NCBI GenBank assembly: GCA_029940345.1 | Contig: JAOZRC010000001.1 | Coordinates: forward strand, 4,326 to 29,412 | DNA length: 25,087 nt | Direction of reading: 5' to 3' | From: Desulfobacterales bacterium | GTDB taxonomy: Bacteria > Desulfobacterota > Desulfobacteria > Desulfobacterales > JAUCGF01 | In this document: one piece after another, positions 9,201-24,200 of the stretch | How positions within the stretch are numbered: the first letter of the stretch is position 1 | How the letters are laid out: every line of letters begins with the position of its first letter | Notes under the pieces: generated by a model | Database searches by the model: none | Told to the model about the DNA's origin: nothing | The model's input: the letters and a program-made list of their open reading frames with translations, nothing else | Translations under genes and position numbers: made by a program

Positions 9201-12200
9201 ACAGTTAGAATTTTTTGCGACCTATGATGAATGCGGCGTTGCCGGACGTGTGTCATCATTAACGAGCGCTTTTTCGGTGATCCCCAATAAACCACAGATT
9301 ACAGTGCAAAAGACGCCTGCAATACAGGATATTACTTGCGGAGATGAGGCGGTCTGGACCATTACAGTCACAAATGACGCGGCAGGCACTGCCGGACGAG
9401 CGATTGATGCGCAGTATATCTGGATGCAGGATGCTTTTGGCGATGCGTACGATCCGGCAACGGTTTCGATTGTCGGGGTGGGCGGTACATCCACGCCTCC
9501 GTTCAGCATCACTGGAAATACGATTGAGTGGGAAATCTTTGATTTGGCATCAGATTCGTCCGAGACTTATGAAATCCGGGCAATTTTCGACAACTGCGGT
9601 GGAAGCCTGAATAATGCCCTTGATGCCGAAATACGATGTCTTTTACCGTCATCAGGGTATGAGTATCCCGTTGTCGTAACACCGAATCCGGATGATCCGC
9701 CCACCAAAGACCCTGGCTGTATCATTCCACCCGGCGACCATACGGATGCCAGTTCTGATGAAATGGAACCGACCCTTGAGACCGTCTTGGTGACAGAAAC
9801 GCTGGATGCCTGTGATGAAGATGTTCCGATAGAGATCCGTCTGTCAAATACCAGCGCTGATGCGGATTTGCTCAATTTGGATGCAATTATTGAATTGCCC
9901 ATAGGTGTGAATTTTATTGCGGGAAGTGCAGAAATCGAAGCACCGGATGGGACCGTCTCGCCAGTGACACCCGTTATGGCAACTGCCGGCGAACTGGGCT
10001 TTTATGATAACGATCCCTTGGCAAATAATTTACCGGATTTATTGGCTGGAGAAACGCTCTATATCCGTTTCAGGGTTGATGTGACTTGCCAACCGAGTGG
10101 CAACTTTGTGGTCAGACCGAATTTCAGGGACTGTTGCAGTCTGGCTGTCGCAACCGGGACAACTGAACTGTTCGTTAATTGGCGTACACCGCAATTACGG
10201 GTGGAAAAAACCAATTCCGGCGGTCCGTTTGAATGCGGTGACACCGTTGAATGGTTGATTACAGTCTATAATGACGGGCAGGTGGCAGCGGAAATGGTGC
10301 GTGTCTCCGATACGATCGCTTCCGGTTTGAGCTTTGCAGCGGCGGCTCCCACCAATAATGAGTTTTATGAGACGGCTCCGGGAGATGGCCTCCAATTCTT
10401 GTGGGATGCCAGCACGCGTACGATTACCTGGGAAATCGGGAACTTGCAGCCCGGTAACCTGAATGCCCAAACCTATCATCTGATAACGGGTTTCGAAACC
10501 AGTGATTGCAGCGATCCGGTTGATCGACGAAATTCGGTCAGTGCGAATTGGAGTTGCGTGATTGGCGATACGGCGGATGAGAACCCTTTTTCAGATGAAA
10601 GCACCTGCCGCACCGGGGCAGTCAGCGAAGAGGCTGATGCCGATGTGACGCCGGTTGTGGATGTCAATGCGACGATTAATCAGAGTTCGATGAATTATTG
10701 TGACCTGGGCACGGTTGTATCTGTGGATATTACCGTCCCTGCATCATCCAACACCCTGCACGACCTCAATGCAACCATAACATTGCCTGCGGGAGTGACT
10801 TTCTATGACGCAGGAGATTTCAGTATCAGTCATGGTGATCATCCGCCGGCGGTCCAGGCGCCGGGAGTCCTGCCTGGCGATGGAACTGTCGTGAATTTGG
10901 CAGCCAATATGCCGGCGGATGGTGTGAGTTCATTCTCTTTTAACAACGGGAATGGTTTTATGGCCGATGAAGTCGGCCCTGATACGACCATTCGCCTTGT
11001 CTTCAATGTGTCCGCCAACTGTTTTACCGGGGGAGATATTGAAGTGCAATTGAGTTTCACTGATTGCTGCCAGGGAAACTATACGCCTGCTCCGACAATT
11101 GCCTCCCTGACGCCGGAATTTCCTGATTTGGAAATCACTATTGCCAAAGAACCGGCGAGTTCCACAATTGCCTGTGGTACGGACACCAATTACACGATTC
11201 AGGTCACAAACAACAGTGCTGTTACCGCAACCTATGCCCAAGTTCTGGCGCATCTCGGGGAATGGCTCCTCTATCAATCGTCCACAACGCCTGTGATTAG
11301 CGGTGGTGGAATTTCTTCCGATCCAAGTTGTGACGATGACGGCCTTGGCGCATGCGGTGCATGTGCTGTTGGCTTTAATGAGGGCAACGTGATCTGGGAG
11401 ATCGAAAACCTGGCGGCAGGAGCGACCTGGACGACTGTTCTGACCACGACTTACACGCAGCCTGGAACCGGAAACTGTGCGGATGGCGATCGTGAACTCT
11501 CGGTGTCGGCCTCCTATGGCTGTCCGGCGGATGCAGCCGGTATGGTTTCGCCGATCATTGATAATGATTCCTGCACTGACAGTGAAGCCGGCGGCTGTCC
11601 TTTGACGTTGAGTGACACTGTTTCGGACAGTTATGACTCCCCGGATTTGATTATTGCTGATATGAATCCGGATCCGGTCTGTGCGGACGATGGGACGTTC
11701 AGCGGTTCTATTTCCTTGACTGTCCGAAATATCGGTCCGAGCGATTTTGACGGAACGTTTAGCGTACAAGTGGATGACGGTGCCGGATGGACCGGAACCG
11801 GTGCCTTTACCGGGGCTATCTCGGCCGGACAGGATGCTGTCGTGTCGATTGATACGAGCGGCTGGTCTTCGGATTGCACCGCCTGCACGTCCTATTCCTT
11901 TACAGGAACGGTGGACGTAACGGATACGGTTTGTGAGTGTATTGAGAGCAATAACGTGTTCGGACCATTGATCGTTGATCCGTGCAGTTCATTGGGAGAT
12001 ACGGTCTGGTTCGACACCGATGAAGACGGCGTTCAGGACATCGGTGAAGGCGGTATCGAAACTGCCACAGTGCATCTTTACCATCCGGGCCCTGATGGGA
12101 ATCCCGGAACGGCTGACGATGTACTTTTGGGGACAACCACGACCGATATTAGCGGCCTGTACCTGTTCAGCGGTCTTTTCCCGGGAGATTATTTCGTTGC

Positions 12201-15200
12201 ATTCGATCAAACAACTGCCACAAATTATAGTGGTTTCGCGTTGATCCCAAGCCCGCAAGGCCCGGATAATCCTGAAGTGAATCCGGATGATGATTTCGGC
12301 GATCCGCAAGATAGCGATGCGGATGTGACAACCGGCCGAACCATAGTGGTTAAGCTGGCTGCCGGGGAAGATGATATGACCTGGGATGCCGGTTTTTATC
12401 TCACCCAGGAGCGCGTAAGTTTGGGAAACCGGGTCTGGCTTGATGATGGCGCGGGCGGCGGCACTGCGAATAATGGCATTCAGGACGGCAGTGAAGCGGG
12501 TGTTGACGGAGTCTTGGTCAGGCTGCTGGACAGCACCGGAACCACCGAACTGGCAACGACCACCACTGCCGGCGGAGGGTATTATTTATTCGATGATCTT
12601 ACGCCAGATCAATATATTGTGGAAATTGACGCCGGCAATTTTGCGGCCGGCAACCCTTTGGTAAATTTGTATAGCAGTTCATTTACCGAGGATTCACCCG
12701 ATACCGATACAGATGTCAATGATAATGGTATAAACAACGCCGATCCGGCCGCAAATGGCATTCGTAGCGGTCTTGTGACGCTTACCGCCAATAGCGAACC
12801 ATCCGGCGAGATTCTCGGACCGGATGGTCACGGAACGGTTGATGATGATAATAGCAATCTGACGGTGGATTTTGGGTTTACATCCCAGGAATCGGTCAGT
12901 CTCGGCAATCGGGTATGGCTTGATTTTATAAACGGTGCTGCCACAAACGATGATGGCCTGCTTAACGGGGCCGAAGCCGGCATCGCTAATGTGGTCGTGA
13001 ATCTTCTGGATAGCGGGGGCGCGACGCTGGCAGCTGCGACAACCGATGCGAACGGGTATTATCTTTTCGACAGTTTGACACCGGGTGATTACCGGGTTGA
13101 AGTCGCGGCCGTCAATTTTACTTCAGGCGGCGCGTTGCACTCCTATCGCAGCAGCACAGGTGCGGAGGGAAGCCCGACCACGGACACGGATAATAACGAC
13201 AACGGGCCTGATACGGCTCCGATCCGCAGCGGGCTTGTCACGCTCAGCGTTAATGGCGAACCTGTCGGTGAAGATATCGGGCCGGGCGGCCACGGCGGTG
13301 TTGATGATAATAACAGCGATCTGACGATTGATTTCGGTTTTGTGCCGCTGGTCAGTCTCGGTAACCGCGTCTGGCGTGATAATGGTGCGGGCGTCGGCAT
13401 TGCTGATAACGGCGTTCAGGATGGCGGCGAAGCCGGCATTGGCGGCGTGCAGGTCGAATTATTCCGTTCCGATCAGAATCCGGCCACCGATGCGCCGATT
13501 GCCACCGCCACGACGGATGGCAACGGGGATTACCTGTTTGATAACCTCGTACCGGGTGATTATATTGTTAAAATCGCCGCGTCGAATTTTTCGGGCGGAG
13601 TGTTGCAGAATATGATCTCCAGCCGCCAGACCGAGTCGGATCCCAATGCGGACACAGACCTTAACGACAACGGTCTTGATGCTGCGGATCCTTCCGCAGA
13701 TGGTGTCGTCAGTAATCCGGTGACAGTGAGCTTTGACAGCGAACCAACGGGCGAGGCCGGCGATTCAGGCGATGCGGATGATGACAACAGCAATCTGACG
13801 ATCGATTTCGGATTCTTCGAACCGGTCAGCCTGGGAAATCGCGTGTGGTGGGATGATAATACTGACGCTTTGCGTAATGGTGTCGAAGCCGGTGTCGCCA
13901 ACGTTGATATCGATCTGATGGACAGTGCCGGAATGACAGTGCTGGCCACCACAGTGACTGACGCTGACGGCTATTATCTTTTTGACAATCTCGCTCCCGG
14001 TGATTACCGGGTTCGAATCGCCGCAGGTAACTTTCAGGGCGGCGGCGTATTGGAAGGGGCCATCAACACCTATCTCGCTCCCAATGAAGCGAATCCGAAC
14101 AGCGATGTCGATAACGATGACAACGGCCTGTACGAAGCGAATCCGGTGCTGAACGGTGTTCTGAGTGAAATTATAAGTTTAGCCGCAAATGGCGAACCGA
14201 CCACGGAAAGCGATCTTGACCCTGCACCAGCGCCTTATCCATCCGCTCATGGCAGCGTGGATAATAATAACAGCAATCTCACGCTTGATTTCGGTTTTTT
14301 CCGGCCGTTGACTCTCGGAAACCGGGTCTGGCTCGATCTGAACAATGACGGGCAGCAATTCGGCGAACCCGGACTTGCCGGCGTTGTCGTCAACCTGCTT
14401 GATAGCGGCGGAGCGCAAGTTGTTGATGCGAATGGCAACCCTCTGACAATGTCAACAGATGCCAATGGTTATTATCTGTTTGGCGACCTGAAACCGGGTG
14501 ATTATATTGTAGAAATCGACGCAGGCAATTTCATGGCGGGGTCGATTCTGGCGGACTTGGCCAGCAGCAGTGTGAATGAAAATGATCCCGATAGTGACAG
14601 CGATCTGAATGATAATGGCGTAAATCTGGTTGGCGGTGGTATCCGGAGTAATCCGGTCACTCTGACACTCAATGGCGAGCCTTTGGATGATGATGATTTA
14701 GGCCCTCAAGGTCATGGCGGGGCCAACGATAATGATAGCAATTTGTCGGTGGATTTTGGCTTTACCCCGATCCTCAGCCTCGGAAACCGCGTCTGGTTCG
14801 ATAGCAATCCAAATGGACTTCAATCTGGCGGGACTGAAATCGGAATTTCGCTTGTCAATGTCGAACTGTTCCGTTCCGATCAGGACCCGGCCACCGATGC
14901 GCCGATCGCCACCGACACAACTGACGCAAGCGGCTATTATCTCTTTGACGGGTTGCTGCCTGGCGATTATATCGTCAAGATTGCGGAAACAAATTTCCAG
15001 GCCGGCGGCGCTCTATTGGAATATATCAGCACCCGCACCAGGGAAACGGATCCCAATGCGGATGTCGATCTAAATGATAATGGGATTGATGACGCGGATC
15101 CGGCTGCAAACGGCATCCAAAGCGGTGTGGTTACGTTGAGTTACAATGCCGAACCGACCGGTGAGGTTGGCGATCCGGGAAACGCAGACGATAATAATAG

Positions 15201-18200
15201 CAATCTGACCGTTGATTTCGGTTTCTACGAAACGGTGAGTCTGGGCAACCGCGTCTGGCTGGATGATGGCAGCGGCGGCGGCACAGCCAATAATGGCGTG
15301 CAGGATGGTGGTGAGCCCGGAGTTGCAAACGTGATTGTCCAACTGTTTCGCAACAACCAGAATCCGCTGACGGCAACTCCGCTTGCGAGCACTTTGACCG
15401 ATGCCAACGGCTATTACCTGTTTGATAATCTGCGTCCCAGGGCAAACAGACCCTATATTGTTTTCATTGATGAGAGCAACTTCCAAAGCGGCGGTACACT
15501 GGCGTCCTACGTGAGCAGTTGGCCGAGCGCTGACGATCCTGATTCGGATGAGGATGACGAAGATGATAACGGCCGGAACACCTTTAATCCGGCAGTCGAT
15601 GGCGTCCGAAGCGGCGATGTGACCTTGGTGGCGGACAGCGAGCCCACCAGCGGAGCCGGTGAAATCCAGGATGGAATCCTTCCGACTACGGACGACAATA
15701 ACACCAACCGCACTGTGGACTTTGGTTTTGTGCAGGGCGTGAGCCTCGGAAACCGGGTCTGGTTCGATACCAATGATAACGGCCTGCAGGATGCCGACGA
15801 AGACGGCGTAGCCGGAGTGGTTGTGAACTTACTCGATAATACCGGGAATCCGATTCAGGATGTCGCGGGCGCGGATTTGACCACCATAACCGATGCAACC
15901 GGCTTTTATCTTTTTGACCATCTATGGCCGGGCCTTGAGTATATTGTCGAGATTGATGCTAGTAATTTTCCTGCCGGGCAGCCCCTGCAATACACCCGCA
16001 GCAGCAGTGTTGCGGTGGAGGAAAACGATCCGGACAGTGATGGCGATCTTAACGATAATGGTTTGGGTGAAGTATTCCCGGTGGGTGGAAACGTCCGAAG
16101 CAACCCTGTCTTCTTAGATGTCGATACCGAACCGGAGAGCGAACATCTCGGTGCTTCCGGACATGGCAGCGCGGATGATGACAATAGCAACCTGACTGTT
16201 GACTTCGGATTTGTGCCGCTGGTCAGCCTCGGCAACCGCATCTGGTTCGATACGGATAACAACGGTCTGATTGATGCCGGTGAAAACGGTATCGCCGGTG
16301 TGTCCGTCAATCTCCTTGACAGCACCGGCACAACCGTTCTGGCCTCTGATATAACCAATACCGATGGCTATTATCTCTTCGATGGTATTCCGGAAGGAAC
16401 CTACATCGTTGAAATCGAAGCTGCCAATTTTCAAAGCGGACACGTTTTAGCAAGCTATCTCAGCAGCACTGTGACCGAAGCAAGCGCAAATTATGATAAC
16501 GACAATACCGATAACGGCCTTGATGACACCAATCCGGCATTAAACGGCATTCGTAGCACGCCCGTCACCTTGCGGCCGGATACCGAACCCACCAGTGACG
16601 ACGATCTTGATGCTGTCGATGGCCACGGCAATGTGGATGACAACAACAGCAATCTGAGCGTGGATTTTGGCTTCTTTGAACCGCTCAGCCTGGGAAACCG
16701 TGTTTGGGACGATTTGAATAACAATGGTGTCCATGATCCTGGCGAGCCGGGAATCGCCAATGTGATTGTGAATCTGTTCGACAGCACCGGTGCGACCCTG
16801 TTGGGCAGCACCGTCACAGATGCGAACGGCTACTATCTTTTCGATAACCTCGTACCGGGCGAATATATCGTGGAAATCCCGTCATCGAATTTCTTAAGCG
16901 GGAATCCCTTAATTAACTATTTTAGCAGTTCAGTCACCGAAGTGTCTCCTGACTCGGATAACGACCTCAATGACAATGGCCTGAATGATGCGAATCCGCA
17001 ATTGAACGGGATCCGCAGCGGCATTGTCACGCTTGTTGTTAACGCTGAGCCTGTCGGGGAAGACCTCGGCCCCGGCGGTCACGGCAGTGTGGACGATAAC
17101 AATTCGAATCAGACTGTGGATTTTGGGTTTACCACCATACCGTCGGTCAGCCTCGGCAACCGGGTATGGCTGGATGATGGCGCTGGTGGCGGCATTCCCG
17201 ATAACGGCATCATGGATGGAAGCGAAGCCGGTATTGCCGGCGTCACCGTGGAACTGCTGGATGCACCTGGAACAAGCGTGTTGGCAATTACGACAACGGA
17301 TGCGGATGGGTATTACCTCTTCGATAGCCTGGCCCAAGAGACCTATCGCGTGAGGATTGCCGCAAGCAATTTTGCATCGGGCAACATCATGGAAAGCTTC
17401 CGTAGCACAACCGATCAGGAAAATGCGCCTGATGCCAATAATTATGATTCCGATGCTGCCTTGAACAGCGATAACGGTGTCGGCCATGACGCCAATCCGG
17501 CTGTGGGCGGTGTGACCAGCGAACAGATCGTGTTGAGCGCTGATGGTGAACCCACCTACGAAACCGATTTAGGCCCCCTCGGACATGGTGGCGTGGACAA
17601 TGATAACAGCAACCTCACTGTTGATTTTGGTTTTATCCCGCAGCTCAACCTGGGAAATCGTGTTTGGTGGGATGATGGCAGCGGCGGCGGAACGATTAAC
17701 AATGGCATCCAGGATGGCGAGAACGGTATTGACGGCGTTACGGTCGAACTGTTTCTGGCCACTCAAAACCCCTTTAGCGATACGCCAATCGGTACAACCG
17801 TTACTGTCGGAGGCGGCTATTACAGGTTTGATAATCTGGCTCCCGGGGAGTATCGCGTCAAGATCGCGGAAAGCAATTTTACAACCGGTCCGTTACAAAA
17901 TGCGATCAGCAGCGTACCCACGGAAACATCGCCTGACACGGATGGCGATCTGAATGATAACGGACTCAATAATGATAATCCCGCCACCAATGGCATTGTC
18001 AGCGGGATTGCCACATTAAGCGCCGGCGGTGAACCATCCGGCGAGGCTGGCGACGCCGGCGGTTATGGCGATACGAATAGCAATCTGACCCTTGATTTCG
18101 GGTTTGTGCCGACTGTCAGTCTTGGTAACCGCGTTTGGCGTGATGACGACTATGATGGCCAACGTGATGACGGAACCGAACCCGGTATTGCCAACGTGGT

Positions 18201-21200
18201 CGTCAATCTGTTGGATAGCTCCGGCAACCCGGTGAGAGACGCCTTAAACCACCCGATCTCCGCCATTACGGATACGAATGGGTTCTATCGGTTTGATAAT
18301 CTCATTCCCGGCGATTATATTGTCGAGATTTCGGACAGTAATTTCCAAAACGGGGGAACGTTAGATGAGTATGCCAGCACCTTCCCCACATCCCCCAATC
18401 CGAACGATGACCAGGATAATGATGATAACGGGATCAATAATTTTAACCCGGCCTCCAATGGCATCCGCAGCGGTGTCGTAACCCTTGAGGCTGGAACTGA
18501 ACCGACCGGTGAGGGTGACAATGCCGGTGATTATGACGATAACGACAGCAACCTCACCGTCGATTTCGGCTTTGTTCCGGCTGTGAGTCTCGGCAACCGC
18601 GTCTGGTTCGATGATAATGATAACGGGCAGCAGGATGCCGGCGAGATTGGGGCGGCCAATGTGCGTGTTGAGTTATTCCTTGAAAGTGATGCGCCGGGGT
18701 TCACAACGTCGCTCGCCACTGCCACGACCAATCCCGATGGCTATTACCTGTTCGATAATTTGGCCCCGTTGGCAGGTGATAATTACGTGGTCCGAATTGC
18801 GCCCTGGAATTTTGATGGCGCCGGCCGCCCATTGGCCGATACCCGCAGCAGCACAGGTGATGCCGGTGACCCGGACGTGGATTCCGGTGATCGCAATGAT
18901 AATGGGCTTGATGATCCGGATCCGGCCACAAATGGCATCCTGAGTGATCCGGTGACATTATTGCCGGATACGGAGCCGCTTGACGACGATGACCTCGGCC
19001 CTTCAGGGCATGGCAGCGTGGATGATGACAATAGCAATCTGAGTCTGGATTTCGGATTTGTCGCCTTGGTCAACCTGGGCAACCGCGTTTGGCTGGATGA
19101 CGGCAGTGGCGTGGGCGGAATTGCTCAGGATGGCATCCAAAATGGAACTGAGCCGGGAATCTCCGGCGTAACGATCAATCTTCTTGACAGCACTGGCACA
19201 TGGATTCAGTCGACCACTACGGATGCGGATGGCTATTATCTCTTTGAGAATCTGGCACCGGGTCAATATATTGTCGAGATCCCCGCAAGCAATTTTGGCG
19301 GAAGCCAGGTGCTGGAAAATCGTGTTAGCAGCGTTCCCACCGAAACAGTGCCGGATGCGGACGGCGACGTCAACGATAACGGCCTGAACGAACCAGATCC
19401 GGCGACTAACGGTATTCGCAGCGGCCTGGTGACGCTTTATGCCAATAACGAACCCACCGCCGAAAGCGACCTGCTGCCTGTTCCGCCATACGCCACGCCA
19501 CATGGCAGTGTGGACAACAACAACAGCAACCTGAGTGTGGATTTCGGCTTTGTTGATGATGAGGCCGTCAGTTTGGGCAACCGCGTATGGGATGACGACG
19601 GCGTGATCAGGAATAACGGGATTATGGAAGCTGGCGAAACCGGTATTGACGGCGTCACAGTTCAGTTGTTTCTATCTACCCAGGATCCGTTGACGGATAC
19701 GCCGGTAGCAACGGTGACAACCGTTTCCGGCGGGTATTATCTCTTTGACAGCATCACTCCGGGAACCTATGTCGTCTATCTTCCGGCCTTGAATTTTGTC
19801 TCCGGCGGAGCGCTGTTTGATCACTTTGGGCAGTTGCCTTTCAGCAGCGCGCCCACCGAAATATCGCCGGATGACAATATTGATCTGAATGACAACGGTT
19901 TGAATGATGCCGATCCGGCTGCCAACGGTATCCGCAGCGGCATTGTGACCCTGATTGCCAATGGCGAACCCACCGGCGAGGTGGACGAGCCTGCCGGCGC
20001 CCAGGATGATGATAACACCAACCTTACACTGGATTTCGGCTTTACCGTATTGCAGCTGGTGAGCCTCGGCAATCGCGTCTGGTTGGATAACGGCGCCGGT
20101 GCCGGAAACGCCAATAACCGCATCCAGGACGGTATCGAAGTCGGCTTGGCCGGCGTGACAGTCAATCTGCTGGATAGCGCAGGCACGACCGTTCTTGATA
20201 CCACTACGACGGATGTAAACGGCTATTACCTGTTTGACAGTTTGATTCCCGCAACCTATATCGTCGAAATTGATGAAAACAATTTTTTATCCGGTCAGCC
20301 TCTGGCCGGACTGGTAAGCAGTTTCGACAATCCGGCCCTGCCGGATCCGGATGCCGACCCTACCGATATGGATGATAATGGTGCGGATGCGGCGGTCTAT
20401 CCGCCATCCCCGGGAATTCGCAGTCTACCCATTGATCTTGATTTCGACAGCGAACCGACTGCTGAAACAGATTTCGGTCCGCAAGGCCACGGCAGTGTCG
20501 ATGATGATAACAGCAATCTGACAGTGGATTTTGGATTTTTCAGACCCGTCTCGCTGGGCAACCGCGTCTGGCGCGATACGAACGGCGACGGGATTATGAA
20601 TAACGGGGAAGCCGGGTTTAGCGGCGTTGTGATGGAACTGTTCCGGGCGGATCAGGACCCGCTGACGGCTTCGCCGGTTGATACGGTGACGACAGACGGG
20701 GATGGGTATTATCTCTTCGATAACATTCCGGAAGGCGAATATATCGTCAAGGTTCGTGAGGACAATTTTACCGGCGGGGGGCCTTTGGCAAATGTTACCA
20801 GCAGCGGGCCGACCGAGGCAAGTCCGAATGACAACGTGGATATCAATGACAATGGCCTGAATGATGCCGATCCGGGCGCCAACGGCATCCGCAGCGGAAT
20901 CGTGACCCTGGTCGCCACGGGTGAACCGCTTGAAGGAAGCGGTGATAATGATGAAAAAGACGTGTCGTTGGTTGATGGACACGGCAGTGTCGAGGATAAT
21001 AGCAGCAATCTCACAGTAGATTTTGGTTTTGTTGAATTCGTGAGTCTGGGCAACCGGGTCTGGCTTGATGACGGCACCGGTGCAGGAACTTACAATGATG
21101 GTGCCCAAAATGGCACTGAAGCCGGGATCGCCAATGTGGTTGTGAACCTGCTTGATGGCTCCGGGACAAACGTACTGACGGCTGTTACCACGGATGCCGA

Positions 21201-24200
21201 CGGTTATTATCTCTTCGACGGCATCGCGCCCGGAGACTATCGCGTACAAATTGCGCCGGCTAATTTTCAGGCTGGCGGTGCCTTAGAGAGTCTGACGAGC
21301 AGCACCGGGGTTGAATCGGACCCGAATACCGATCGCGATCAGGACGACAACGGGATGGATAACATGAATCCCCAGCTAAACGGTATTCAGAGCGGAGTTG
21401 TGACGCTCACGGTCGATGGCAATGAACCCGTTGAACCGGGAGATGAAACCGATGTTCCATCTGGCGGCCATGGCAGTGTTGATGATGACCATAGCAATCT
21501 GACGCTGGATTTCGGGTTCATCGAAGCCGCCAACCTCGGAAACCGGGTTTGGTTTGACACTGATGTCAACGGTGTTCAGGATCTCAGTGAATCCGGTATA
21601 GGCGGCGTGACCGTCCAATTGTTCCGCTCAACCCAGAACCCGGCCAGCGATACGCCAATTGCCACTGCCGTCACTGACGTTGATGGCTACTATCTCTTCG
21701 ACAATTTAGCGCCGGGAACATATCTGGTGAAGCTTGACGAAAGCAATTTTCAAGGCGGCGGTGCGTTGGAAGAACTGATCAGTACAAATCCGACTGCTGA
21801 TGCTGAAGCGGATAGCACAGATCAGGATGATAACGGCATTGATAACGCCGATCCCGCCTTAAACGGTATTCTCAGTGATGCGGTGGTACTGATCGAAGAT
21901 ACCAATCCCGAACCGACCGGGGAGACAGACCTGCAAACGGGTGTCGGACACGGTAGCGTGGCCGACGACCACAGCAATCTGACAGTCGATTTCGGCCTCT
22001 ACGAACCCCTTTCGTTAGGCAACCGCGTCTGGCTCGACAACGGCGCAGGCAGCGGAATTGCCGATAACGGCATCCAGGATGGCGCCGAAGCCGGCATTGC
22101 CGGCGTCACCGTCGAACTCTTCGGAGCATCGCAAAATCCCGCCACAGATATCCCCATGGCGACGGCAGTCACCGATAGCAATGGGTACTATCTTTTTGAT
22201 AATCTGCGCCCGGGGGACTATATCGTAAAAATTGATGAGGGGAATTTCAGCGGTGTTTTGCAATACACGCGCAGCAGCACCGGTTACGAAAGCGATCCCG
22301 ATAATAACGGCGATCTCAATGATAATGGTATTGATGATGCGGCGCAGGCGGTCAACGGGATTTTGAGCAATGCTGTAACCCTTAGCTCAGATAATGAACC
22401 GACGAATGATGACGATCTCGGGACGGAAGAGCATGGCGTCAGCGTCGATGATAACAGTAGCAATCTGAGTCTTGATTTCGGTTTTGTGCCGTTGGTGAGT
22501 CTCGGCAACCGCGTTTGGGATGATAACGGTGCCGGAGTGGGCGGCATAGCGAATGACGGTATTCAGAATGGGACGGAGCCGGGAATCGAAAACGTTGTCG
22601 TGAACCTGCTTTATCCGAACGGCCTGCCGGTCTTAGACAGCGGCGGCAGTCCGATCACGGATACAACCGATGCAAATGGCGACTACCTCTTCGATAATCT
22701 CGTTCCGGGAGAATATATTGTCGAGATTCCGGCAGCAAACTTCGGTGGAGCGAATCCGTTAGTCGGCTATTACAGCAGTGCGCCTACGGAAGTATCGCCG
22801 GACAGTGATACTGACGAAAATGACAACGGAATTAACGATCCCGACCCCGCGGCCAATGGTATTCGTAGCGGTGTGGTGACACTGGACGTTGATACGGAAC
22901 CGTCCGGGGAGCCAGGCGGCGGCAACGCCGGCAGCGTGGATGATGACAACTCCAACCTGACGGTGGACTTCGGCTTTACCAACCAGGAACCGGTGAGTTT
23001 AGGCAACCGGGTCTGGCTTGATGACGGTGCCGGCGGCGGTGTGGCTGATAACGGGATTATGGACGGAGCCGAAGCGGGAATTTCCGGGGTTGATGTCGAA
23101 TTATTCCTCTCAAGCCAAAACCCGGCGAGTGATACGCCTCTGGCCACTGCGGCAACTGATGCTGACGGCTACTACTTGTTTGATAATTTAAGCCATGGGT
23201 TGTCTTATATCGTGAAGATCGCTGAGGAAAATTTTCAGGGCGGCGGAGCGCTTGAAAGTTTCGTCAGCACCACCGGGGATGAAACCACGCCTGATTGGAA
23301 TAATTATGATACGGATGCCGCGGCCAACAGTGATAACGGTATCAATCCGGCCACACTCGTCGAATATACAACACTGGGCGTTGTCAGCACGGCAATAACG
23401 CTGACCGCTGACGGCGAACCGCTTAACGATGACGATCTCGGCCCCGAACAGCACGGTGTGTTTGATAAGGATGCCAACAGCAATCTGACTGTTGATTTTG
23501 GTTTCTATCCGCCGGTCAGTTTGGGCAACCGCATCTGGTTTGACTATAACAATAATGGCGTCTGGGATACCGGTGAGCCCGGAGTCCCCGCTGGCGTGAG
23601 CGTGAATTTACTTGATAGAACCGGTGCGAATGTGGTGGCTACGACGACAACTGATTTAGATGGCTATTACCTCTTTGACAATATGGTTCCGGGAGAGTAC
23701 ATTGTTGAAATTGACGCCGCAAATTTCGGAGCTGGCCAGCTATTGGAAAATCATCTGAGCAGCTCGGCAACCGAAACCTTCCCAAATACGGATGTCGATG
23801 AGAATGACAATGGATTGGATGACGTTGATCCGGCGGCAAATGGCATTCGCAGCAATCCGGTGATGGTGACAGCCGATAACGAACCGACAACAGAGGGGGA
23901 TCTCGATCCGAATCCGGCGCCGTATCCCAGCGCTCACGGCAGCGTTGATAACGACAACAGCAACCTGACGGTTGATTTTGGATTTGTGCCTCTGGTCAGC
24001 CTGGGGAACCGCGTATGGCGGGATGATGATAACAGTGGCGATATGAATGGCCTTGAAGTCGGTATTGACGGCGTGACGGTCAATCTGCTCGACAGCAGCG
24101 GTGCAACCATCCTTGACACCGCCATAACCGTATCGGTTGGCCTGGATGCAGGGTATTATCTCTTCGATAACCTGCTTCCCGGCGATTATATTGTCCAGAT

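Noticed and set aside
10930..11769. 279-codon open frame on the - strand
   Set aside because: It lies wholly inside the giant + strand gene, has no ribosome binding site, and its sequence is the antisense of DUF11-like modules. The many other - strand frames from 5452 onward are of the same type.
20425..21249. 274-codon open frame on the - strand, with similar ones in most SdrD_B modules
   Set aside because: They recur once per module because the sense codons repeat; the translations are shadows of NSNLTVDFGF and GYYLFDN segments, not a separate protein family.
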